Shown here: one piece after another, positions 42,696-50,969 of the stretch
How the letters are laid out: the number at the start of each line of letters is the position of its first letter
Numbering within the stretch: the stretch's first letter is position 1
Source of the DNA: Altererythrobacter aquiaggeris
GTDB taxonomy: Bacteria > Pseudomonadota > Alphaproteobacteria > Sphingomonadales > Sphingomonadaceae
Length of the DNA stretch: 64,000 nucleotides
Direction of reading: 5' to 3'
NCBI RefSeq assembly: GCF_037154015.1
Contig: NZ_JBANRL010000001.1
Span: forward strand, 434,001 to 498,000
The notes under the pieces: model-generated
Seen by the model: the letters and a program-made list of their open reading frames with translations, nothing else
The model's database searches: none
What the model was told of the DNA's origin: nothing
Position numbers and translations under genes: made by a program

Positions 42696-44456
42696 ATGGC
42701 ATCGCTTTCGCGCTATTTACCGATCCTTCAATGGGGGCGGACCTACAGCAAAGCAGCGCTGGGCGCTGACCTTATGGCAGCGGTGGTCGTGACCATCATG
42801 CTCATCCCGCAAAGCCTCGCTTACGCATTGCTGGCCGGACTTCCGCCGGTTGTCGGTCTTTACGCATCGATCCTTCCGCTGGCGGCCTATGCTGTTTTCG
42901 GGACCAGCCGGACTTTGGCGGTGGGGCCGGTCGCGGTGGTGTCGCTGATGACCGCATCCGCGGCGGGTGCGGTTGCCGCGCAGGGGACAGCCGAATATCT
43001 GGAGGCGGCGATAACGCTCGCAGCCTTGTCGGGTATCATGCTTGCTATCATGGGAGCGCTGAGGCTCGGGTTTCTGGCAAATCTGCTCTCGCATCCGGTT
43101 ATATCGGGCTTTATCACTGCCAGCGGCATCCTGATTGCCACCAGTCAACTCAAACACATTCTCGGCGTGTCCGCCCCGGGTGATAATTGGCCGGACATGC
43201 TTGCCAATCTGGCCGGGGCGGTCGGACAGACCAATTGGTGGACGCTGGCACTGGGGATTGCGGCGGTCGTGTTTCTGTTCTGGGTTCGGGGCGGGGCCAA
43301 GCCCGCGCTGCATAGGCTGGGAGCTACGGATGCTGCTGCCGGTGCAATCGCCCGGGCCGGTCCCGTCGCAGCGGTGGCCGTGACGATTCTGGCTGTTGCC
43401 GGGTTTGATCTGGGCGCAAAGGGCGTCACGCTGGTCGGCGCGATTCCGCAAGGGCTGCCGCCCTTCGCGCTGCCCTCGTTCGCTCCGGAACTGATCGCAC
43501 AGCTTTGGGTGCCTGCGCTGCTGCTCTCGGTCATCGGGTTCGTCGAAAGTGTCTCGGTTGCCCAGACGCTGGCCGCCAAACGCCGCCAGCGTATCGATCC
43601 CGACCAGGAATTGATCGGGCTCGGCGCCTCGAACATCGCCTCCGCCCTGTCGGGAGGGTATCCGGTCACCGGGGGCTTTGCGCGGTCGGCGGTAAATTTC
43701 GATGCGGGGGCCGAAACACCGGCTGCAGGCGCGTTTACGGCAATCGGAATAGCGCTGGCTGCACTGTTTCTTATGCCGCTGCTGTTCAACCTGCCCGTCG
43801 CGACGCTGGCCGCCACGATAATCGTGGCAGTCCTGAGTTTGGTGGATCTGAAGACTCCGGTCCAACTGTGGCGGTATTCGCGGACCGACTTTGCCGCGCA
43901 TATCGCAACCATAGGCATCACGCTGCTGCTGGGAGTTGAAATGGGTGTGGTCGCGGGGGTTTCAGTCGGTCTGCTGCTTTATTTGTGGAAGGCATCGCGC
44001 CCCCACGCGGCGATTGTCGGCCGCGTGCCGGGAACCGAACATTTCCGCAATGTCCTGCGCCATGAAGTCATCACTTTGCCTGAACTTCTGTCGATCCGGG
44101 TTGATGAAAGCCTGACTTTCCTCAACGCGCGGTGGCTTGAGGAATTCGTCCTTGAACGGGTTGCCGAACGCCCCGCACTGCAGCACGTCATCCTGATGTT
44201 CTCGGCAGTCAATTCGGTCGATGCATCGGGCTTGAAGAGCCTGGAGGCGATCGCCCACCGCCTCGCCGACGGGAAGATCGTTCTGCATCTGTCCGAAGTC
44301 AAAGGCCCTGTGATAGACCGGCTGGCCGAAACCGGTTTCCTGCGGAATTTGAGCGGAGATGTGTTTCTTTCGCAGGACCGCGCATTTTCTGCAGTTGTGG
44401 CTATTATCAAAGCCGAACCGAGCGATGATCCGTTTCAGGCGCGCGGCATGATCTGA
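42696..44456 (+). CDS. SulP-family anion permease with STAS domain
   Basis: 586 aa. The N-terminal ten-or-more-helix transport domain carries the family segment MLIPQSLAYALLAGLPPVVGLYAS near residue 36 and GGYPVTGGFARSAVNFDAGA near residue 320. A C-terminal STAS domain (about residues 455-565, LMFSAVNSVDASGLKSLEAI) lies in the cytoplasm. SulP proteins carry sulfate or bicarbonate; sulfate or sulfite export is favoured by the operon. Last gene of the BigR operon. Confidence 0.92.
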   Translation: MASLSRYLPILQWGRTYSKAALGADLMAAVVVTIMLIPQSLAYALLAGLPPVVGLYASILPLAAYAVFGTSRTLAVGPVAVVSLMTASAAGAVAAQGTAEYLEAAITLAALSGIMLAIMGALRLGFLANLLSHPVISGFITASGILIATSQLKHILGVSAPGDNWPDMLANLAGAVGQTNWWTLALGIAAVVFLFWVRGGAKPALHRLGATDAAAGAIARAGPVAAVAVTILAVAGFDLGAKGVTLVGAIPQGLPPFALPSFAPELIAQLWVPALLLSVIGFVESVSVAQTLAAKRRQRIDPDQELIGLGASNIASALSGGYPVTGGFARSAVNFDAGAETPAAGAFTAIGIALAALFLMPLLFNLPVATLAATIIVAVLSLVDLKTPVQLWRYSRTDFAAHIATIGITLLLGVEMGVVAGVSVGLLLYLWKASRPHAAIVGRVPGTEHFRNVLRHEVITLPELLSIRVDESLTFLNARWLEEFVLERVAERPALQHVILMFSAVNSVDASGLKSLEAIAHRLADGKIVLHLSEVKGPVIDRLAETGFLRNLSGDVFLSQDRAFSAVVAIIKAEPSDDPFQARGMI

Positions 44457-44694
44457 GGCGGCAGGTCTGCCGCACCAAGATCAGGAGATTCCCCTATTCG
44501 CGACTCTCTGGCGATCAGGCAATCAGCCAATGCCGCGTCGGGCCGTCAGCAGGATGCCCGGAATAGCCGAACCCGGTCATGCCGAAAAACCGGCAGGTGA
44601 TACGGCCGTGGCTGTTGCGGAAACTGCTGCCGGACAGGCCGCAGCATTGCTGACCGGGTCCGGTAACGCCGATGATGAGAAAGGGGAGAATCTT

Positions 44695-45054
44695 ATGGCC
44701 CAGGCATTGATTATCGAAGGTAACATGCTGATTGGCTGCGAATTGTCCAAACGCCTTGCCGAGATGGGGTTCGACAGTCTCGACCATGTCTGGACCGAAG
44801 AAGATGCGATTGCGATGGCCGCAATGCATCCGCCGGATCTGATTGTCGTGGGCGATCACGTGCAATCCGGCGACGGCGTGATGGCTGCCAGAAGAATATG
44901 CGGAACGCGCGATGTGCCGGTCCTGCTCGTCACCCGTGATGCCGCCCGCAAAAGCCGGCGTTTGGGACGGGGTGCCGTGCTCGACGGGCCATTTTCCTTC
45001 AACAAACTGGCCGAGGCGGTTGATACCGCCCGGCGTCTGCCGCAAGGTGTATGA
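44695..45054 (+). CDS. Degenerate receiver-domain protein, 119 aa
   Basis: Start set at ATG 44695 (gaaaggggagaatctt before it). CheY-like fold, but where the phospho-acceptor Asp should lie the sequence is DLIVVGDHVQSGDG (G53-D54), so the normal aspartate is replaced or shifted by one. The T/S switch segment (LLVTRDAARKSRR) is partly kept. It may act without phosphorylation or be a partner of a nearby kinase. An in-frame extension upstream (44530) is not credible. Confidence 0.72.
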   Translation: MAQALIIEGNMLIGCELSKRLAEMGFDSLDHVWTEEDAIAMAAMHPPDLIVVGDHVQSGDGVMAARRICGTRDVPVLLVTRDAARKSRRLGRGAVLDGPFSFNKLAEAVDTARRLPQGV

Positions 45055-45105
45055 CGGAGGCGCCCATGTGCGCCAAACGACATTTCGGCTTGCGAAGCTA
45101 ATGCG

Positions 45106-46113
45106 GTGAAGATCGCGGTGTTCAGCACGAAGCCCTATGATCGCCGGTTTTTGGAGGCAGCCAATCTTGCTGTTCCTGCACCGCACAGGCTGATCTTTCA
45201 CGAAGCGCGGCTGGATGCGTGCAGTGCGGTCGCCGCCAGCGATGCCGAGGGTGTTTGCCCGTTCGTCAATGACCAGGTTGATGCGCGTGTTCTGCGGATC
45301 CTGCGCGGTAATGGCACACGTCTGATCTGCTTACGCTGCGCCGGGTACAACAACGTCGATGTAAAGACCGCCCATGCCCTGCAAATGGCCGTCGCCCGCG
45401 TTCCGGCATATTCGCCGCATGCCGTGGCGGAACACACGCTCGCCATCCTGCTTTCGCTCATACGCCGTATCCACCGTGCCTATGCCCGCGTGCGCGAAGG
45501 AAACTTTGCGCTCGACGGGTTGCTGGGCTTCGATCTGCACGGGCGCACAGTGGGGGTTATCGGGACAGGCAATATCGGACTGATCGTGTCGCAAATTCTG
45601 GCCGGGTTCGGCTGTGAAGTATTAGGCACCGATCCGGTGGAGAACGACCATTTTCCCGGCAGCTATGTCGCATTGAACGATCTGCTGGCCCGCAGCGATA
45701 TCATCAGTCTCCACTGTCCGCTCAATCCCGAAACGCGGCATATGATCGACGCCGGCGCAATCGCCCGGATGAAAGACGGGATCACGATCATCAACACCAG
45801 CCGCGGGGCCGTGATAGACACACGTGCGATCATTATGGGCCTGAAATCCGGCAAGATCGGGCAGTTGGGGCTTGATGTTTACGAGGAGGCAAGCGGCATA
45901 TTTTTCGAGGATTTATCGGATCAGCCCATCGTCGATGACACGTTGGCCAGATTGCTGACTTTCCCCAACGTGCTGATTACCGGTCATCAGGGCTTTTTTA
46001 CCGCCGATGCATTGCGCGCCATTGCTGCCACCACGATTGCCAACGCCACTGCTTTCGAAACACAGGGAGCACCGCTGCACCCGGTCGGGATATCACAGGT
46101 GACGCCGGGTTAG
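45106..46113 (+). CDS. ldhA: D-lactate dehydrogenase (2-hydroxyacid dehydrogenase family)
   Basis: 335 aa, NAD-linked, cytosolic; interconverts pyruvate and D-lactate, a fermentative step. NAD motif VGVIGTGNIG near residue 148; LINTSRGAVIDT-like ITIINTSRGAVIDTRAI gives the catalytic Arg zone; Glu in GLDVYEEASGIFFED and His in LITGHQGFFT complete the site. The VYEEASGIFF pattern is specific to LdhA-type enzymes. Starts with GTG 45106. It fits the FixLJ and low-oxygen neighbourhood. Confidence 0.92.
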   Translation: MKIAVFSTKPYDRRFLEAANLAVPAPHRLIFHEARLDACSAVAASDAEGVCPFVNDQVDARVLRILRGNGTRLICLRCAGYNNVDVKTAHALQMAVARVPAYSPHAVAEHTLAILLSLIRRIHRAYARVREGNFALDGLLGFDLHGRTVGVIGTGNIGLIVSQILAGFGCEVLGTDPVENDHFPGSYVALNDLLARSDIISLHCPLNPETRHMIDAGAIARMKDGITIINTSRGAVIDTRAIIMGLKSGKIGQLGLDVYEEASGIFFEDLSDQPIVDDTLARLLTFPNVLITGHQGFFTADALRAIAATTIANATAFETQGAPLHPVGISQVTPG

Positions 46114-46310
46114 CCCGTTCAAGTCCCTATCCGGTGATACTCGAAATGTGCGGCGCGAAGCGAGGCATCGGGCAGTTTTGGTTCGTCAAAGTCCGCGCAA
46201 GCATTCGGCCAACAGCACCAGCCGACAGGAGTTTCGGGCAGGACGCAGCAACTGGCGATCCCCGTTCGCGGGATTTGTTGCGGCAGGTCCGGTCCGCCGA
46301 TCATCTCGGC

Positions 46311-46326
46311 TAAGGACATATACGCA
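46311..46326. promoter_or_regulatory. Half-conserved palindromic box (TAAGGAC-AT left arm)
   Basis: Left arm and spacer match the 34088 box exactly, the right arm poorly (12 of 16). It is 35 bp before the 46362 start, in a 248-bp gap without a credible gene. Confidence 0.3.
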
Positions 46327-46361
46327 TTCCAGCCTCGGCGCGGTGTGGATAATCCCATGCC

Positions 46362-46937
46362 ATGCGCTGCATACTCGTTCTCGATGGTCACCCGCACAAC
46401 GACCCTGACCATTACGTCCATGCGCTTGCGTCCGCTTATATCAAGGGCGCCGAAGAACTTCACGAGGTCCGCCGGGTCGATTTGTCGAAGCTCGACTTCC
46501 CTGTGCTGCGCGACCCCGACGACTGGAATTCACATACGGCGCCGCAGGGCCTGGCCAAGGTGCAGGAGGCAATGCGCTGGGCGGATCACATCGTGATACT
46601 CTATCCGCTTTGGCTAGGAGACGTCCCGGCCTTGCTCAAAGCGATGCTTGAACAGGTGGCGCGGCCCGGATTTGCCGTCGAACCAGCCGAGAACGGGCTG
46701 TATCGCCAATTGTTAAAAGGCAAATCTGCGCGGCTTATCGTGACGATGGGAATGCCCGCCGCCGCCTATTCGCTGTTTTTCCGAGCGCATAGTGTGAAGA
46801 GCTTCAAACGAAACATCCTGCACTTCGCCGGGGTGTCACCAGTGCGCCTGTCGCTGATGGGCAGCGTGGCCAAAAGTGATGATTACCGCAAGACATGGCT
46901 GCGCAAAGTCGAAAGGCTCGGCCGGTCCGGGAGATGA
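46362..46937 (+). CDS. Flavodoxin-fold NAD(P)H:quinone reductase-like protein
   Basis: 191 aa. Starts MRCILVLDGHPHNDPDHYVH. The flavin-binding and active region includes ADHIVILYPLWLGDVPALLK near residue 75 and LIVTMGMPAAAYSLFF. Similar to NAD(P)H dehydrogenase (quinone)/KefF-type proteins: soluble, FMN- or FAD-bound, two-electron reduction of quinones. The following cytochrome gene begins within its stop (ATGA). Confidence 0.85.
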   Translation: MRCILVLDGHPHNDPDHYVHALASAYIKGAEELHEVRRVDLSKLDFPVLRDPDDWNSHTAPQGLAKVQEAMRWADHIVILYPLWLGDVPALLKAMLEQVARPGFAVEPAENGLYRQLLKGKSARLIVTMGMPAAAYSLFFRAHSVKSFKRNILHFAGVSPVRLSLMGSVAKSDDYRKTWLRKVERLGRSGR

Positions 46938-47383
46938 TGTGGGTCATGAAAAGCAAACCGCGTGTTCTGATGCTGGCGCTTTGCGCCAGCCTGTCCGCCA
47001 ATCTGTCCGCCTGCTTGGGGGCCTACAAACCTGCGGCTCCCGCCATATCCGGCAATGGTAACCCGCAGGCCGGTGAGGGCTTGTTCCGTCACGAACCGCC
47101 GAAAGCATCCAGTAGCGATGATCAGGCGCTGGCGTTTGCGCAGGCTGCCTGCGCCGATTGCCATGCCGTCGAAGCGCCTGACCTGTCCCCTCATCCCGGC
47201 GCGCCATCCTTTGCCGCTGTCGCCAACCGGAAGGGCCTGACGAGCGAAACCCTTTCGGCATATCTGCGCGACGCGCATAATTATCCCGAAGCCATGGATT
47301 TCGACCTGGACGCGCCGCAAGTCGATGCGCTGACACGATATATACTCACGCTGCGCGACGACGGTTTTGCACCGGCGATCTAG
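46934..47383 (+). CDS. Cytochrome c-type lipoprotein, one heme site
   Basis: 149 aa. Signal sequence with lipobox LSAC (C27), then a mono-heme site CADCH (C73, C76, H77). A Met in YPEAMDFDL could be the distal ligand. The fold is class I-like. Overlap with the quinone reductase suggests a joint electron-transfer function in the periplasm. ATG 46934 is coupled to the preceding stop; ATG 46946 is a possible start as well. Confidence 0.82.
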   Translation: MMWVMKSKPRVLMLALCASLSANLSACLGAYKPAAPAISGNGNPQAGEGLFRHEPPKASSSDDQALAFAQAACADCHAVEAPDLSPHPGAPSFAAVANRKGLTSETLSAYLRDAHNYPEAMDFDLDAPQVDALTRYILTLRDDGFAPAI

Positions 47384-47460
47384 CGCGGGCGGCAGTTCAG
47401 CCGGGTGAACCGTGCAAAATCGCCTGGGCAAGCGCGGGCATAGCGCCAAGCTGTGCAGCT

Positions 47461-48525
47461 TCAGTTTTTGGAGGCATTGCGCGCGACACGTGCGGCCTGG
47501 CGGCGGCGTTTCTTTTCCAGCACGCCGGAATCGGGCGCGAGACTGACGGCACTGTCAGCCATGACCGCGCCGCGTTCACCAATCGGCCGATCAACGCCCA
47601 CTGTGGTGTCGATCAGCGTCTGGCGTTCGATTTCGGCATTGAGCAGCGCGCCCAGCAAAATCGCGTAGCTGGTAAGAAACAGCCACATCAGGAACACGAC
47701 AATGGCGGACAATGATCCGTAGGTCGCGTTGTAATCGCTGATGTAGCGGACGTAGAGCGAGAAGCCGAAGGAGACTGCCACCCACGCGAATGTGGCAAGG
47801 ATCGATCCGGGCGATAACCAGCGCCATTTTGCCGCGCGGCGGTCTGGCCCGTATTTCATGATCAGGGCAAATCCGCCTGTCCCGAGCACCATGGCGACCA
47901 GCCACGTCAGCGCCTGATATCCGGTGTCCGCCGCGGTGCCGATGAACGTTTCCGTTCGCGTTTCGAGCCATGCGACCAACCCCCCGCTGATCAGCCCGGT
48001 CATGGCTATCAGGATCGCCGCCAGCGTGAGCCCAGCCGCGCGCAGCGTAAGTGAGAATATATTGCGGCTTTCATGTTCCGAATTGATGATGTTGAGCGCA
48101 CCGATCAGGCCGGTTGCAGCCCGCATTCCGCCGTAAATCGCCAACAGCAGCGAAATTGCCAGCGTTACGCCGGTCACCCCCGCGCTCGTGGTGACAACGG
48201 CGACCAGTTGCGATTCGATCAGAGCGGCAGCGTCTGCCGGCATCCAGCTGGAAATGGCGTTCATTTGCGACTGGACGGTCTGGACATTGCCCAGCAGACC
48301 GTACGTCATCACCGTAGCGGCCAGTAAGGGCGTGATCGCCAGAAACGCGAAGAAGGCCGTACCCGCCGCAAGCAGCGACAGATTATGGAACCCTGCCATT
48401 ACCCATATCCGCTTGCCAATTTGCTTCCAGGCTGCCCACGGCAGGGCGTGCGGAGATGCCGCCATTGCGCCCGGCTGCAATTCCTTTATATCTTCAACAT
48501 CTTGGTCATTCAGCCCTATGTTCAT
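47461..48525 (-). CDS. YihY/BrkB-family inner-membrane protein
   Basis: 354 aa with six hydrophobic helices. Conserved start of the domain FHNLSLLAAGTAFFAFLAIT and later RRAAKWRWLSPGSILATFAWV and YGSLSAIVVFLMWLFLTSYAI are typical of the YihY/BrkB family (formerly misnamed RNase BN). Function unclear, possibly a transporter. The C-terminal tail is rich in Arg and Lys (KKRRRQAARVARN). Divergent from the tamA gene with an 83-bp gap. Confidence 0.92.
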   Translation of the reverse strand: MNIGLNDQDVEDIKELQPGAMAASPHALPWAAWKQIGKRIWVMAGFHNLSLLAAGTAFFAFLAITPLLAATVMTYGLLGNVQTVQSQMNAISSWMPADAAALIESQLVAVVTTSAGVTGVTLAISLLLAIYGGMRAATGLIGALNIINSEHESRNIFSLTLRAAGLTLAAILIAMTGLISGGLVAWLETRTETFIGTAADTGYQALTWLVAMVLGTGGFALIMKYGPDRRAAKWRWLSPGSILATFAWVAVSFGFSLYVRYISDYNATYGSLSAIVVFLMWLFLTSYAILLGALLNAEIERQTLIDTTVGVDRPIGERGAVMADSAVSLAPDSGVLEKKRRRQAARVARNASKN

Positions 48526-48608
48526 GTCCGTTGTGTCAGACGCTTTGGCGGAGCTCGCATCGGCGATCCTTGTGGTAAATTTTTGAAAATACGGTTGAAG
48601 GCAGTTTG

Positions 48609-50969
48609 ATGGGCATAGTGTCAGTAGTAACGTCGCACAGGCGCAAACGTGCCTTGGTTTCTTTGCCGTTTTCGCTCACAACCGCATTGGCAGCAGTGTT
48701 GACGGCGACTTTGTCGGGGCAGTCTGCATCGGCCCGCAATGCGGTTTTGCAGGACAGTGAAATTGGCGCCGGAACGCAGCCCGTTGATAATTTGCAAGCC
48801 GGCGAAGTTCCTGTGCCGCCGTCACCAGCCGATTCGGATTTGCCGCAGGTGGAGCCGATTATTTCGGACGAGGAATTCAATTCCTCGATCCCGCCTTTGG
48901 CCGAAGATGATCCCGAACTGGGCGGCGAACTGGAATCGATTGCCGACTTCGAGCGGCGCTTTGCTTCCGAACAAGCCGGTGCCGAACCGCTGGACGGTGT
49001 GGCCGCGCCGCTTGGTCTGCCCGAACTTGCCGATGGTGACCGTGTCGAAGAAATCGGCGATGCGCCGATCCGCGATGCGGAGCTGGCCGCTCCGCTTGCG
49101 CCGCTGGAATCTTTCGATGTCGAAGAAGTACAGTTCGCCGAAGAGGCGGGCGATGAAGAAGTTCTGGTTGTCAAATACGGCACACAGATCAACGGTCTAG
49201 AGGAAATCGACGAACTGTCGGATGCCAATCTGGCCGCAACCTTCAAGGGCCTTTCGGCGCTGGAATCGGCCGATGGCGAAGCGGCCAATGTTGCCATGCT
49301 GGCGGCCCGCGTGACCGAAGACAGCGCTTTGCTGCAGCGGATCTTGCGCGCCGAAGGCTGGTATGACGCCAAAGTCACCACGCGGATTGACCGTTCGGAG
49401 GAAGCGAGCGGGCAGCCGCTGCTGGCTGTGCTGGATGTGGCGGCGGGAGAACGGTTTACCTTTGCCGAAATCATCGTCGATGCGGAACCGACGATACCGG
49501 CTGATCTGATCGCGAAAAACCTCGCATTACAGGTGGGCGAACCGATTATCGCCGCGCGCGTTCAGGGGGCCGAAGCGCAAATTGCGATCGCGCTGCCGCA
49601 GGAAGGATATCCCTTCGCGGAAGTTGGCCAGCGCGATATTCTGCTGGATCAGGAAACATTCGACGGTGTTTATACGCTGCCCGTCACCACCGGCCCCCGC
49701 GCACGGTTCGGCGGCTTTGCAAGCTCAGGCAACCAGGCCTTCGATGCCGATCATGTCGAAGTGCTGGCCCGGTTTGAAAAAGGTGAGCTTTACGACAGCC
49801 GCAAGGTTGACGATCTGCGTCAGGCGCTTGTGGCAACCGGCCTGCTCAACACCGTGTCGGTTGTGCCTGTGCGTACTGGCGACGCGGCCGATCAGGACAG
49901 CGAATTTGTCACTATCGCGGTTGACCAGGACGCCGGCCCGCCGCGCACGCTTGCGGGCAGCGCCGGTTTCGGCACCGGACAGGGTTTCAGGGTGGAAGGG
50001 AGCTGGAGCCACCGCAATCTGTTCCCGCCCGAAGGTGCGCTTATCGCGTCGGCCGTTCTGGGTACGCAGGAACAGGGCGCAGGTGTCAATTTCCGCCGCT
50101 CGAATGCCGGGCAACGCGACAGGACAGTGGAACTGGGCCTTAATGCGCTACACGCCGATTACGATGCGTTCGAAGCGTTTACCGGCAGACTGGGCGGGCT
50201 GGTCAGCTATGTCTCGACACCGATCTGGCAGAAAAAGCTGACTTATGCCTATGGCGCTGAAATCATCGGCACAATCGAGGAAGACTTCGACTTCGATCTG
50301 GGTGAACGGGTGGACCGCACCTATTTCATCGGGGCGCTGACCGGGCAGGTCGGCTTTGACACATCGAACGATCTCCTCAATCCGACCGACGGGTTTCGCC
50401 TGACGCTGCTATTGCAGCCGGAAGGGTCGTTGCAGGATGGCTTCAGCCCTTACGCGCGCGGCTTCCTGAACGGATCGGCCTATTATCCCGTCAGCGATGC
50501 GCTGGTGGTTGCCGGGCGTTTCAGAGTGGGGAGTATCCAGGGGGTCGACCGTGAAGATATTGCCCCCTCACGCCGGTTCTACGCGGGCGGGGGCGGTTCG
50601 GTTCGCGGCTTCGGCTACCAGCAACTGGGCCCGCAGGTGCTGGAACCCAATCCCAAATTCGACGCCGCCGATCCTGACGAAAAGGATGACGAGTTTCTGA
50701 TCCGTCCGATTGGCGGCCTGAGCGTTAACGAGCTGGCTGCAGAAGTGCGCTACCGCTTCGGTGACTTCGGGGTTGTCGCGTTTGTCGATGCGGGCCAGGT
50801 TTATGAAAGTTCGACCCCTGATTTTTCCAACCTGCGATATGGTGCGGGTATCGGCGGGCGTTTTTACACCAATTTCGGCCCGCTCAGGCTCGATGTCGCA
50901 ACGCCTATCGGCCGCAGAGACGGTGAAAGCCTGATCAACATCTATATCTCGATCGGGCAGGCATTCTGA
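48609..50969 (+). CDS. tamA: TamA-like outer-membrane assembly protein (BamA/Omp85 family)
   Basis: 786 aa from ATG 48609 (GAAGGCAGTTTG before it). Signal peptide, then an unusual acidic stretch of ~150 residues (about 45-190, rich in Glu, Asp and Pro). POTRA repeats follow (about 200-430), then a 16-strand-type barrel ending VNIYISIGQAF with terminal Phe. GGGGSVRGFGYQQLGP is the conserved barrel loop. Partner of TamB in outer-membrane protein insertion; the two genes overlap by one base. Confidence 0.92.
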   Translation: MGIVSVVTSHRRKRALVSLPFSLTTALAAVLTATLSGQSASARNAVLQDSEIGAGTQPVDNLQAGEVPVPPSPADSDLPQVEPIISDEEFNSSIPPLAEDDPELGGELESIADFERRFASEQAGAEPLDGVAAPLGLPELADGDRVEEIGDAPIRDAELAAPLAPLESFDVEEVQFAEEAGDEEVLVVKYGTQINGLEEIDELSDANLAATFKGLSALESADGEAANVAMLAARVTEDSALLQRILRAEGWYDAKVTTRIDRSEEASGQPLLAVLDVAAGERFTFAEIIVDAEPTIPADLIAKNLALQVGEPIIAARVQGAEAQIAIALPQEGYPFAEVGQRDILLDQETFDGVYTLPVTTGPRARFGGFASSGNQAFDADHVEVLARFEKGELYDSRKVDDLRQALVATGLLNTVSVVPVRTGDAADQDSEFVTIAVDQDAGPPRTLAGSAGFGTGQGFRVEGSWSHRNLFPPEGALIASAVLGTQEQGAGVNFRRSNAGQRDRTVELGLNALHADYDAFEAFTGRLGGLVSYVSTPIWQKKLTYAYGAEIIGTIEEDFDFDLGERVDRTYFIGALTGQVGFDTSNDLLNPTDGFRLTLLLQPEGSLQDGFSPYARGFLNGSAYYPVSDALVVAGRFRVGSIQGVDREDIAPSRRFYAGGGGSVRGFGYQQLGPQVLEPNPKFDAADPDEKDDEFLIRPIGGLSVNELAAEVRYRFGDFGVVAFVDAGQVYESSTPDFSNLRYGAGIGGRFYTNFGPLRLDVATPIGRRDGESLINIYISIGQAF

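Noticed and set aside
46119-46463. Leftward ORF of 114 codons
   Set aside because: It overlaps the quinone reductase start and its promoter box, has no ribosome-binding site and shows no domain.
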